Origin: CAKZML01 sp963823435
Lineage (GTDB): Bacteria > Pseudomonadota > Gammaproteobacteria > Steroidobacterales > BM003
NCBI GenBank assembly: GCA_963823435.1
Contig: CAWGLN010000001.1
Location: 1,612,001 to 1,676,000 of the forward strand
Direction of reading: 5' to 3'
DNA length: 64,000 nt
Shown here in pieces: positions 38,293 through 47,924 of this stretch. Made by a program: the position numbers and the translations under genes. Below the pieces are notes generated by a model that had not been told where the DNA came from, did not search any database, and saw only the letters and a list, made by a program, of their open reading frames with translations. Positions within the stretch are counted from its first letter, which is position 1. Each line of letters begins with the position of its first letter.

Positions 38293-41200
38293 TCAGGGCA
38301 TCGGTACGCTAACGTGCTGGATACCGTTGTCCTTCGCCCACTGGTTGATCGGCTCAATGTCTTCGCGGTGATGCGCTCCAGTTCGCCCTGTAACACCGAC
38401 CAGTCGGCCTTCAGATCGCCCAAGCGTTCCAGGGCGCCCGCGCCCACGGGCGGACCGGAGTTGTCCAGCACGTCCAGCAGGTGGTGAATCTGCCCATCCA
38501 GCATGGTGGGCCAGCCGTCCTCGTCCTCCAGGGTTCCATGGTTTGCCTGGGTAATCTGTCCCTCCCACGCAGTGATGGCTGTGATGGCGCGCTTGCCGGC
38601 CGTTTGCAGCTGTTCTCCCTCAGGATGTTCAGCCATCATGGCCTGAACCTGGGCGCGTGACCTGCGGGCTTCTTCCAGGGTATCCAGCACATGTCTGAGC
38701 AAGGCGTTGACTTCCTGGACCCTGGCTTCCAGGGCGGCAACTTGCTCTGGCGTGGCCTGCACCCGCGGGTCGGCAAGCACCGAGAAGCTGGCTTGCCGGC
38801 TGGTTGCGCCCACCGTGACGCGTGCGGTGTACTGACCCGGGGTCACCCGGGTACCGCCAAAGCCGCCCGCATACAAGGGCACCTTGTCCAGGCAGGGCAT
38901 ATTTTCCCGGCGCAAATCCCAGGTCCACTTGTTCAAACCTTTCTCGACGGTGGGGTACTTGAATTCCGGGACTCGTCTGGCGTCTGCGTTGCGCACCCGA
39001 CAGCGCTCGAAATCGGTCTCCTCGCTGCCGTAACTGCGGACCACGGCTCCCGAGGCATCCAGGATGTCTATGACCAGCGGGTCGTCCTGCTCGTCCTTGA
39101 TGTAATAGTAAAGCGTCGCCCCGTTGGCCGGGTTGGCGGCCTCGAACTCGCCCGCGCGACCACCGCTTGCGATGAGCAGGGCGTCACCGGGCGTAAATAC
39201 GTGCAAGGCCTCGTCGGCCACCGTGGTGGAAACCTGGTGCAACAACGACATGTCGTCAAGAATCCAGAAGCCGCGGCCCTGGGTGGCCGCCACCAGTTTG
39301 CCCTGGCGTATCGCCAGGTCGGTGATGGGCACCGGTGGCAGGTTGAGATCCAGGGATTGCCAGTCACCGCCATCATTGAAGGACACGTACATGCCGCCCT
39401 CGGTGCCGGCATACAGCACACCCTTGCGTGCCGGATCCTCGCGCACCACGCGCACGAAATGATCCCCGGGCAGTCCCTTGTCAATCCGCTTCCAGCTCTT
39501 GCCGTAGTTATCCGACTTGTAGATGTAAGGACTGAAATCAGCAAGCTTGTAACCGGTAACGGCCAGGTAGGTGGTGGCCGGATCGTGCGGGCTGACCTCT
39601 ATGGCATTGATCATGGCCTCGCTGCCGTGTTTCGGACTCACCTCCTGCCAGTTCTGACCACCGTCCCGTGTGAGGTGCACCAGGCCGTCATCGGCACCCA
39701 CCCAGATGGTGCCGGCTTCGTGGTGTGATTCGACTATGTAAAAAATCGTGTGATAGAACTCGGCACCCACGGACTCGTTCGTGATGGGCCCGCCGTTGGT
39801 GCCCAGGCGGCTGAGGTCGTTACGGGTCAGGTCGGGGCTGATTTCCGTCCAGGTGACGCCCCGGTCCGTGGTCTTGAGCAACTTCTGGGCGCCGTAATAG
39901 ATCACTTTCGGATCATGCGGCGAGATGGCCACCGGTGTGTTCCAGTTAGCCCGGTACTTCAGGTCCTTGGGATCCAGCCCGTAGACATACTGCGGGTAGG
40001 GCTTGATCTCGCGCAGTCGATGGTTCTCAACGTCGTACTCGGTCAGCGTACCGTTGATGGTGCTGGCGTAGATCAACCTGGGGTCATCGGGGTCGAACGC
40101 GATATGTGCGCTTTCACCGCCGCCCACGGGGAAGTAATCTTCCCGCCCGATGCCGTTGTCCCAGGTGGCGCTGGCGATGGCCACGGTGCTGTTGTCCTGC
40201 TGCCCGCCGTAGATACGGAAGGGCGTCAGGTTATCGGTGGTCACGCGGTAAAACTGCGCAGTGGGCTGGTTCATGATGCTTGACCAGGTCTTGCCGCCGT
40301 CCAGCGTGACACTTGCGCCGCCATCACTGGCGTTGATCATGATCAGGCTGTTGTTCGGGTTGATCCAGTGATCGTGGTAATCACCGTGGGCAGTGTCGAC
40401 GCGCTCAAAGTTCTTGCCGCCGTCTATGGATTTCAACAGGGGCACGTTCTGAATCCATACCGTGTTCTCGTCACCGGGATCGGCCGTGATGTGATTGTAA
40501 TACCAGGCCCTGGACTGGATGACGCGGGTTTCATTGATCAATTTCCAGGTCTCGCCGGCGTCCTCACTACGCCACAAGCCGCCTTCGCCCGCGTGAGCTT
40601 CGACAATCGCGTAGATGCGGTCGGTTCGTGCGGCGGACACGTCGATGCCGATTTTACCGACCATATCGGGCAATCCGCCGGTGAGCTTGTTCCAGGTGTC
40701 ACCACCATCGACAGACTTGAAGATGCCGCCGTCAGTACCGCCGGAATGCACGTACCAGGGCTTGCGACCGTGGTTCCACATGGCGGCGTACAGGATGCGC
40801 GGGTTGGCCGGATTCATTACCAGGTCGGAGGCACCGGTGTTGGGGCTGACTTTCAGCACGTGCTCCCAGGTCTTGCCGCCATCTCGCGTCCGGAAAATGC
40901 CCCGCTCCTGGTTGGGGGTGAAGATTTGCCCCTGGACCGCCACGTAGGCGATATCCGGGTCAGAGGGATGTATCTTTATACGGGAAATCTGTCCCGCCTT
41001 TTCCAGACCTGCATGCTGCCAGGTCTTGCCGGCATCGGTGGATTTGTACACGCCGTTACCGTGGCTGGTCGTCACGCCGCGTATGGGCGCCTCGCCGGTG
41101 CCGACGTACAACACGTTATTGTCCGATTCGGATACGGCCACGGCACCAATGGTGCCCACCTTGAAATCCTTGTCGGAGATGTTTTCCCAGGTTGCGCCTG

Positions 41201-41441
41201 CGTTTTCGGTCTTCCAGACGCCGCCGCCCGTCGCGCCCATGTAATACAGCCAGGGCTTGTCAGCCACGCCGGTGACCGTGGTCACGCGACCGCCCCTATA
41301 GGGTCCTACCATCCGCCATTCAAGGGCGGAAATGACCGCTGGATCGACAGCGTCACTGGCCATGACCGGCATGCCGCCCGTCATCAACAACATCAGCGTT
41401 GCCAGTCCTGCCCCGATCTTGCGCAAACTCGAAAAAGTCAT
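38293..41441 (-). CDS. Sortilin/VPS10-like BNR-repeat secreted protein (one late frameshift)
   Basis: Start ATG 41441 with signal peptide (LATLMLLMTGGMPVMASD). Asp-box repeats recur through residues 60-700 (GVYKSTDAGKTWQHAGLEKA, GIFRTRDGGKTWEHVL, GIFKSVDGGDTWNKL, LLKTTDRGVTWTEISPDLTR), the VPS10-like propeller, followed by a helical C-terminal part (AALEARVQEVNALLRHVLDT). The long open frame runs to 38148, but near 38365 the other frame reads EDIEPINQWAKDNGIQHVSV and stops at 38293, which looks like the genuine C-terminus. About 1048 residues. Paralogue of the 26819 gene, same unknown function. Confidence 0.85.
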
Positions 41442-41479
41442 CTGGTCTCTCCTGGGTTCGTACTTGTCTTGTGCGTGTA

Positions 41480-41660
41480 TTTAGGGGCCTCTTATCTACT
41501 CATGAACGTGTATCTCGCGTCTAAAAGCCCCAGCTTCTGCGTTGCCAATCTTCGCAGTAGCCCCACTACTACGTGCGATTGGCGCCTTGAATCTGAATCT
41601 TTTCGCTCACAATCTACTTTGTCCAGAATAAATCAGAGGCTCCTTAAAGTGGTTATTCCG
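41480..41660. repeat. Structured intergenic repeat
   Basis: Contains an extended stem-loop around 41540-41584 (GCCAA...TTGGC outer pair, TCGCA/TGCGA, GTAG/CTAC inner), then GCCTTGAATCTGAATC. A shorter version of the latter part recurs at 36555-36605. It sits between the sortilin-like gene start and the cyclodeaminase stop, where no coding potential is expected. From memory it resembles a family of repeats seen between genes in marine gammaproteobacteria; I cannot check that here. Confidence 0.55.
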
Positions 41661-41681
41661 TTTGTCTGCCGACCCGGGTGC

Positions 41682-42662
41682 TCAAGTCAGCGTGCCCAGG
41701 GCCCGCGCGAGCGCCGCCTGGTAGGCAAGATTGGCGATGGCCGTGTCCTGCACGCCGGTGCCGGTGAGATCGCAAACGATGATCTGCGATTCATTCTCCC
41801 GACCGGGTTTCGCACCGGTCGTGAGTTCACCCAGTTCGTCAACCTGCATATCTGCCGGCAGTACGCCATTTACGCACAGGTGCTGAAGTTCACCGTTGTG
41901 GGTGCATTGGGAGAGCCGGTCACAGACGACCCGGTCAGCCCCCAATAATACCTCCGGCTGCAGTTCCTGTTTGCCTGGAAAGTCGGCGCCTACCGCGCAG
42001 ACAAATAATCCCGGGTGCAACCAGTCGGCTTCGACCAGGGGTTTGTGGCTGGGTGTGGTGGTGATGACTACCTGACTTTGCCTGACCAAGGTCTCGATGT
42101 CAGCCGCTTCCACCGGTAGCCCAAGCTCTGTCTGCATGTCTTCGGCGTACTGCCGGACTTTCTCCGGCTCGCGCCCCCACACCAGGATACGCTGGAATGG
42201 ACGCACCAGTGCCAGGCACCGGGCCTGGAAACGCGCTTGCATCCCCGTTCCCAGCACGCCGACGGTATGTACCGACGCCGGGGCCAGCAGATCGGCGGCC
42301 ACCGCGCCCGCCATGCCTGTGCGCAGGTCGGTCAGGTAGCCGTTGTCCAGGAGCACGGCCTGGCAAAATCCGGTCTGGGCGCTGAGCAACACCATCATGG
42401 CGCTGCCCGCGGGCAGACCGCGGTCCGGATTGTTAAAAAATCCGGAGGCAATCTTGATTGCCACGACCGGAACACCCTCGACACAGGCGCTCTTCACGTC
42501 GATGTCGCCGTGGTGTTCGCGAGCCGAGATATGCATGATGGGCGGCATATCCACTTTGCCTTGTTGCAGCCAGCTGAAGGCCATCGCCACGGCATCCAGT
42601 GACTGCCTGTCTACACCGACCACCGAGCGCAGTTCGGACTCGGTCAAAATGTGTACGCCCAT
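41682..42662 (-). CDS. Ornithine cyclodeaminase/mu-crystallin family protein (EutC-like)
   Basis: 326 residues from ATG 42662. IMHISAREHHGDIDVKSACV, VAIKIASGFFNNPDRGLPAG and AVLLDNGYLTDLRTGMAGAV are the substrate-side motifs, VHTVGVLGTGMQARFQARCL the NAD-binding Rossmann motif. The spacing and FFNNPDRGLPAG patch resemble EutC of ectoine breakdown more than true ornithine cyclodeaminase. No other ectoine genes (eutA, B, D, E) are seen here, so function stays open: it may act on an imino or amino acid derivative. Intact and monocistronic as far as can be seen. Confidence 0.8.
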   Translation of the reverse strand: MGVHILTESELRSVVGVDRQSLDAVAMAFSWLQQGKVDMPPIMHISAREHHGDIDVKSACVEGVPVVAIKIASGFFNNPDRGLPAGSAMMVLLSAQTGFCQAVLLDNGYLTDLRTGMAGAVAADLLAPASVHTVGVLGTGMQARFQARCLALVRPFQRILVWGREPEKVRQYAEDMQTELGLPVEAADIETLVRQSQVVITTTPSHKPLVEADWLHPGLFVCAVGADFPGKQELQPEVLLGADRVVCDRLSQCTHNGELQHLCVNGVLPADMQVDELGELTTGAKPGRENESQIIVCDLTGTGVQDTAIANLAYQAALARALGTLT

Positions 42663-42882
42663 ACTTCCCCAGGTGATCGTACCGACAGTGTTTTATTTCA
42701 GTTTCCAACGCACAAAGTACGCTGGAATTGGTGGACAACGCAACCTTGGGCTGACGGCGCCAAAGGGGGCAGTCGGCTGGGGATTTCTGTATATTCGCGT
42801 TGGTTATTTCTGAATACCCGCTTTCACAGCAATTACCGATGGTTCGATCTTCCACGGATCGTCCGGACAGTGAGGAAAAGCA

Positions 42883-43921
42883 ATGAACCCCGTGACCTGT
42901 ATACGCTTGTTTGCCGCGGTGGCGCTATCGCTCTCGATGTCGTTTGGAACCCCCGCACGCGGCCAGGAAGTGCTGGTATCTTCCGGTGTCGACGAGACCA
43001 TCGGCTGGCTGAAGTCGGAGAACTTCTGGGGTGAGGAGACACGGGGCGCACAGTTGAAAGTGCCACACGCGTTGATCACCGGAATAAACGCGCATTGGCG
43101 AGAGGCGGCGCAGGAAGTTGACCGTCCCGGAGAAGAAAGAAATCTTTTACCGGCTCATGCTGCCATTGATCCTGCATGCAAATGGCATGGTACTGGATCG
43201 GCGCGCCGGACTTTTCCGCGCAAGGGACAATTTGAAGGCAGGTCAGCCAATCTCAGATGAGGACCTGCAGTCCTTGAAAAAGGCGGCGGTACTCCTGCGA
43301 ATCACCGACGAGGAAACCGCTGCAGCACTTGTTGCCACCAGCGACACACTGGCGGTGGTCATCGACGAAGCGCTCTATAAACTCGATGTCATTCCTGCAG
43401 GCCTGGTCCTGGGGCAGGCGGCCTATGAGAGTGGCTACGGCACCTCGAGATTCGCCGCAGAGGGCAACGCCCTGTTCGGTCAGTGGACCTATGGCGGCAA
43501 GGGCCTGGTGCCGGAGCAGCAGCGCAAGGACCTGGGTGATCATCGCATCGCCGCTTTCGACTGGCCGTTCGACAGTGTGCGTGGCTATTTCCTGAACCTG
43601 ATGTCCCACCCGGCGTACGAAGAGTTCCGACGCTTGCGAGCGCAAATGCGGACTGAGGGCAAACCGCTGCGTTCCCTGGAATTGGCGGATGGACTGATCA
43701 ACTACTCGGAACGCGGCCAGGAGTATGTCGATACCCTGAAGAGCATGATTCGCGTAAACAATCTGAGTGTCGCGGACGACGCCTCGTTTCGTGACGAGCC
43801 GATAAGGTTCTTGATCGGGGCGCAAAACGCAAGCGAGGCTGCTGACTTGCGGACCCGGATTGAACAGATGAGAAAAACCGGCGAGCTTGAACAAATCATC
43901 GCCCGGATGCGGCTGGAATAA
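42883..43921 (+). CDS. Bax-type glucosaminidase domain protein (one frameshift)
   Basis: ATG 42883 begins a signal peptide (LFAAVALSLSMSFGTPARGQ). The frame shifts near 43115; the other frame continues TVPEKKEIFYRLMLPLILHA to TAA 43921, about 346 residues. VLGQAAYESGYGTSRFAAEG and NALFGQWTYGGKG are the glucosaminidase (GH73-like) core, with the catalytic Glu in AYESGYG, and GLINYSERGQEYVDTLKSMI closes the domain. The family cleaves peptidoglycan glycan strands. The layout matches Bax rather than flagellar FlgJ. Probably periplasmic or membrane-anchored. Confidence 0.88.
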
Positions 43922-43997
43922 GCAGGGTGGGCCAGGGGTCCCGTGCCGATTTCGGCTTCATCCATCATGGTGTTTGTTCCTTTACAGAGGTCTGGCA

Positions 43998-44507
43998 TTG
44001 AATATTCCTGGTATGTACTTGCGCTGGACGACCTGGGCTTTTCTCGCGTTGCTGGTGGCCTGTGCGCCGGTTGCCCCAGACCGACTGGACGGGACCGTTG
44101 TGGGCATCAGTGACGGCGATACCCTGATCTTGCTGGCGGCGGGCGACCAGCGAGTGAAAATCCGCCTGGGCCAGATTGACGCACCGGAGCGAACCCAGCC
44201 CTGGGGCAATCGTTCCCGCCAGGCGTTGGCGGAAATGGTATTTCAGCAAGCAGTCAGAGTGCAGGTCACCGATATCGACAGCTATGGTCGAACGGTGGGT
44301 ACGGTGTTGCTTGAGGATCTGGACGTGAATGCCGAGATGATTCGTCGCGGTGCGGCCTGGGTCTATCGTCGCTACGCCGTTGACGAACATTTGTTTGTGC
44401 TGGAAGACCAGGCCCGCGCCGCGAAGAGGGGATTATGGTCCTTGCCCGAACCGCAACGCATTCCACCCTGGCAATGGCGTCAGAACGAACGGGAGGACAA
44501 GCGCTGA
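43998..44507 (+). CDS. Thermonuclease-family (SNase-like) lipoprotein
   Basis: 169 residues. TTG 43998 is chosen because AGAGG lies 7 bases upstream; ATG 44013 would leave no ribosome site. AFLALLVACAP gives a lipobox. The SNase fold follows: GTVVGISDGDTLILLAAGDQ, VKIRLGQIDAPERTQPWGNR (the Asp-Ala-Pro-Glu motif with catalytic Arg/Glu) and DVNAEMIRRGAAWVYRRY. It probably cleaves nucleic acid outside the cytoplasm. Convergent with the universal stress protein gene. Confidence 0.87.
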   Translation: MNIPGMYLRWTTWAFLALLVACAPVAPDRLDGTVVGISDGDTLILLAAGDQRVKIRLGQIDAPERTQPWGNRSRQALAEMVFQQAVRVQVTDIDSYGRTVGTVLLEDLDVNAEMIRRGAAWVYRRYAVDEHLFVLEDQARAAKRGLWSLPEPQRIPPWQWRQNEREDKR

Positions 44508-44553
44508 GCGGGATCTGAATATCCACTCCAACCCCGCGCCTTGCCGGCAATGC

Positions 44554-45417
44554 CTAACGATGCAATAGCAATACCGGAATCTTGCTGTGGAATAGCATGT
44601 GCTCGGTCAGGCCACCCAGTATGAGTTCCCGGGTACGCCCGCGAGAGTAGCCACCCATTAGCAGCAGATCGGCCTGCTGGTCAGTAAACGCCTGCTCAAT
44701 TTCCTTCGCCACGTTCCGGCCGGGAGTGCTCAGGCGATGTGACCTGATACCAAGCAGTTTCAGGTAATCGACCAGGCGGGCTGATTTGGGCCCAGCCAGG
44801 TACTCTTTGCCACCACTGATGATGGAAACATCCTCGGCCTGGCGCAAGACGCTGCGGTTGCAGGAGACCGCGTTGGCCGCTTCGGTGCTCTGGTTCCAGG
44901 CGATCATGACCCGTCTGCCAATAGGCCCGCTCCAGTCACGAGGTATAACCAATACCGGCTGTGCAGCCTGCATTAACGCGGCCAGCAGAAAGGCCTTGCC
45001 CTTACCCGCATCCCGGGCGGATGGGCGGGACATGACGATCAGGTCGGACAGCGGACCCACGATGGCCAGGACCTTGGACGGTGTGCCCACCATCTCCTCC
45101 CAAATTGCAGCCTTTTCCTCACCCAGGCGAGCCTTGCGTAACAGGGTGAAGCCATGTGCCCGGGCCCGGGACTCGAACAGAATTTTCGCCGAATGGCTGT
45201 GCAGGGTGACGTCCTGTGGATTTAGCTCCGCGATGACATTTACCCATTCATCGGGTACCAGGGGCTTGCGCGCATTGTCTGTAGTCTTTTCCCTTCGATG
45301 TGGCCGAACATGACAGCCGATAACGTTGGCCTTCAGTGAGGCGGCGATATCAAAGGCCGAATTCAGGGCGGTAAGGCATTCCGGCCGATCGGCAACCGGG
45401 ACGAGGATAACTTTCAT
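44554..45417 (-). CDS. Universal stress protein, tandem UspA domains
   Basis: 287 residues from ATG 45417 (MKVILVPVADRPECLTALNS); an upstream in-frame start would add 23 unrelated residues. The first UspA domain spans about 1-145 (SFDIAASLKANVIGCHVRPH, LIVMSRPSARDAG) and the second about 160-287, with GGYSRGRTRELILGGLTEHM, the GxxxxxxxxxGS-type ATP-binding loop variant, and FHSKIPVLLLHR as the final strand. Tandem Usps bind ATP and help survival under stress. Encoded in the same direction as recQ with 120 bases between. Confidence 0.85.
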   Translation of the reverse strand: MKVILVPVADRPECLTALNSAFDIAASLKANVIGCHVRPHRREKTTDNARKPLVPDEWVNVIAELNPQDVTLHSHSAKILFESRARAHGFTLLRKARLGEEKAAIWEEMVGTPSKVLAIVGPLSDLIVMSRPSARDAGKGKAFLLAALMQAAQPVLVIPRDWSGPIGRRVMIAWNQSTEAANAVSCNRSVLRQAEDVSIISGGKEYLAGPKSARLVDYLKLLGIRSHRLSTPGRNVAKEIEQAFTDQQADLLLMGGYSRGRTRELILGGLTEHMLFHSKIPVLLLHR

Positions 45418-45537
45418 GGACGCACTCCATTGCGAACATCGCCCATCCAGCCTAAACGCCGTTTTCGACGGCCGCAATTCGTACAAACACAGACAGGCCG
45501 CTGGCGGGAGTAGACGCGGTGTTAATCTTCCTCCGGG

Positions 45538-47341
45538 CTAGTTCGAGGCGATGGTATACAGAAATTCGGCGCCGTAGCGTTGCAGCTTTTTTTCACCCAC
45601 ACCGGTAATCATGATCAGTTCCTCATCGCTGGAGGGACGGCGTCGCGCCATTTCCACCAGGGTGGCGTCACCGAAAACTACATAGGGCGGCACCCCCTGT
45701 TCCTCAGCCAGGGACTTGCGCAGGGAGCGCAGGGCCTCGAACAAACCCTGGTCGCCCTCGCCCAGGTCTGCCGCCAGGCGTGACCGCGGTTTGGCCCTGG
45801 CCCTGGTCTTGATCCTGGGCCGGGCCAAGCACCAGGGTTTCTTCTCCCCGAAGTACCGGCCGGGCCTGGTTTGTGAGTTTGAGTACGGAGTAGTTGGCGA
45901 TGTCCTGCGACAGCAGACCGCGGTGAATCAACTGGCGCACGATAGATGTCCACTCGGCATCGCTCATCCCGGCGCCGATGCCATACGTGGACAGCGTGTT
46001 ATGACCCAGGCTGCGCACGCGTTCCGTATCGGCGCCACGCAGCACATCCACCACGTGCTTGATGCCAAAGCGCTCGCCTACCCGGTATACGCAGGAAAGC
46101 ACTTTTTGCGCCTCCACCGTGGCATCAAAAGTCTCCGGCGGGTTCAGACACACATCGCAATTGCCGCAGTCCTGGTCCAGGTGCTCGCCGAAATAGCCCA
46201 GCAACACCCGTCGGCGACAGGTCAGGCTCTCGGCAAAACCCACCATGGCCTGCAGCTTGTGGGACTCAATGCGGCGCTGCTCGGGATTCTGATTCTGCTC
46301 CAGCATACGTCGGGCATTGCCCACGTCTTGCCCGCCAAATAACAGCAAGGCTTCGGCGGCGAGGCCGTCCCTGCCGGCCCTGCCGGTTTCCTGGTAATAA
46401 CCCTCGATATTTTTCGGCATGTCGTAATGCACCACGTAACGCACATTGGGCTTGTCTATGCCCATGCCGAAAGCCACCGTAGCGACCACGATCTGCAGGT
46501 CATCACGGATAAAGCGCTCCTGCACTTCCTGGCGCACGGCAGCCGGCAAGCCCGCGTGATAGGCGGCTACCGACATACCCTGCAATTCCAGGTGAGTGGC
46601 TATTTCCTCGGTGCGTTTTCGCGACAGGGCGTAGACGATTCCCGAGTCGCCGCCCTGGCCGGTCAGGAAGCGTGTCAGCTGGTCCATCCCCCGGTGCTTT
46701 TCAAGTACCGTGTAGCGGATGTTTGGACGGTCAAAACTCGCCACATAACGAGTGGCGTGTTGCAGTCCCAGCACCCGTACGATGTCTTCCCGGGTATGCG
46801 TGTCTGCAGTGGCAGTCAGCGCCAGTATGGGCATCCCGGGCAAGTGTTCCCGAAGCGCGCCCAGGGCGGCATACTCGGGCCGGAAATCGTGACCCCACTG
46901 GGACACGCAATGTGCTTCATCGACGGCGATCAGTGATATCTGCAGCTCGGACAAACGCGCAAGAAAGCCGCTGCTCATCAGTCTTTCGGGGGCCACATAT
47001 AACAAGTCCAGTTCACCGGCATGCAGCCTGGCCAGTACCTGCCTGGCATGTTCCGGCGCCAGGCTCGAATTGTAGAAGGCCGCGGCAACGCCATTGGCAA
47101 CCAGGCTGTCCACCTGGTCTTTCATGAGTGAGATCAAGGGAGACACCACCAGCGCCACGCCCGGGCGGAGCAGGGCGGGAAGCTGATAACACAGGGACTT
47201 GCCGCCGCCGGTGGGCATCAGCACGAAGGCGTCTTCCCCTGCAATCAGGCCCTCGATAATGGCCTGCTGCCGGGGTCGGAATTCGTGCAGACCGAAAACC
47301 TGGCGCAGGGTCTGGTGCAGTGTGTCGTTCTGGGGTGGCAT
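45538..47341 (-). CDS. recQ: ATP-dependent DNA helicase RecQ (one late frameshift)
   Basis: Start ATG 47341 (MPPQNDTLHQTLRQVFGLHE). Motif I FVLMPTGGGKSLCYQLPALL, motif II DEAHCVSQWGHDF and motif VI YYQETGRAGRDG are all intact. The zinc-binding domain (CRRRVLLGYFGEH...CGNCDVC) and winged-helix domain follow. Near 45800 the frame shifts inside a repetitive GCC/CTG-rich tract (QDQDQGQGQ in one frame, KTRARAKPRSR in the other), after which the HRDC domain runs to TAG 45538 (LFEALRSLRKSLAEEQGVPP). About 600 residues, the family norm. The enzyme unwinds DNA 3'-5' in repair and recombination. Confidence 0.92.
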
Positions 47342-47576
47342 GCAAGTCCGTATTTCGGTGGGTCGTAAAGATCGCATGATACGGGAACTGTCCCGGGTTC
47401 GCCGAAGGTGACAGCCCGGGTGGGGGATCACGGGCGGATTGTGCCCGGGCAAGGCTGCAGTGGATCGTGGAAAGTAACAGTCCGTGGTCAGTGATGATGG
47501 GGGTATACTTGACCATGTTAGCGAGCCGGGTTCAGGCGTGAACGCTTTCCCCGGAGACCCTTGTGAGGATCGGCCG

Positions 47577-47816
47577 ATGACAAAAGTGGGACGTAATGAT
47601 CCCTGCCCCTGCGGCAGTGGCAAGAAATTCAAGACCTGCTGCCTGGGCAAGCATGCAGGGCAAGATACATTTGGACAAAAGCTCCTGATGTGGGTGGTGA
47701 TCGCGATATTGGGCCTGGGTCTGGTCGCAGGGATCATGACCTATGTGCGCTCGGATGATGCGAAGGCCAACCCGCCCGACAAAGTCTGGTCGGAGGAACA
47801 CCAGCACTTCCACTAG
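47577..47816 (+). CDS. SEC-C motif microprotein with transmembrane helix
   Basis: 79 residues from ATG 47577. VGRNDPCPCGSGKKFKTCC is the zinc-binding SEC-C motif, as at the C-terminus of SecA. It is followed by one hydrophobic helix (LMWVVIAILGLGLVAGIMTY) and a short charged tail ending HQHFH. This is a stand-alone SEC-C domain tethered to the membrane, so a role in binding SecB, SecA substrates or ribosomes is possible but not shown. It diverges from recQ. Confidence 0.75.
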   Translation: MTKVGRNDPCPCGSGKKFKTCCLGKHAGQDTFGQKLLMWVVIAILGLGLVAGIMTYVRSDDAKANPPDKVWSEEHQHFH

Positions 47817-47840
47817 CTGTCAGGGGGTCGGTGTTCTCAT

Positions 47841-47880
47841 ACAAAAAAGGGGCGGATCCCCGTTATCGGATCCGCCCCTT
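47841..47880 (-). terminator. Rho-independent terminator of the M3 peptidase gene
   Basis: AAGGGGCGGATCC (47847-47859) pairs with GGATCCGCCCCTT (47868-47880). The A-run at 47843-47848 is a T-run on the minus strand, downstream of the peptidase stop. Confidence 0.85.
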
Positions 47881-47924
47881 GTTGTTTCAGTCCACAGCCT
47901 GGAGACTGAATCGGCCAGGGTGAC

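Noticed and set aside
40368..41948. Long plus-strand frame antisense to the sortilin-like gene
   Set aside because: Shadow of a strongly supported minus-strand gene with Asp-box repeats; its translation has no family features.
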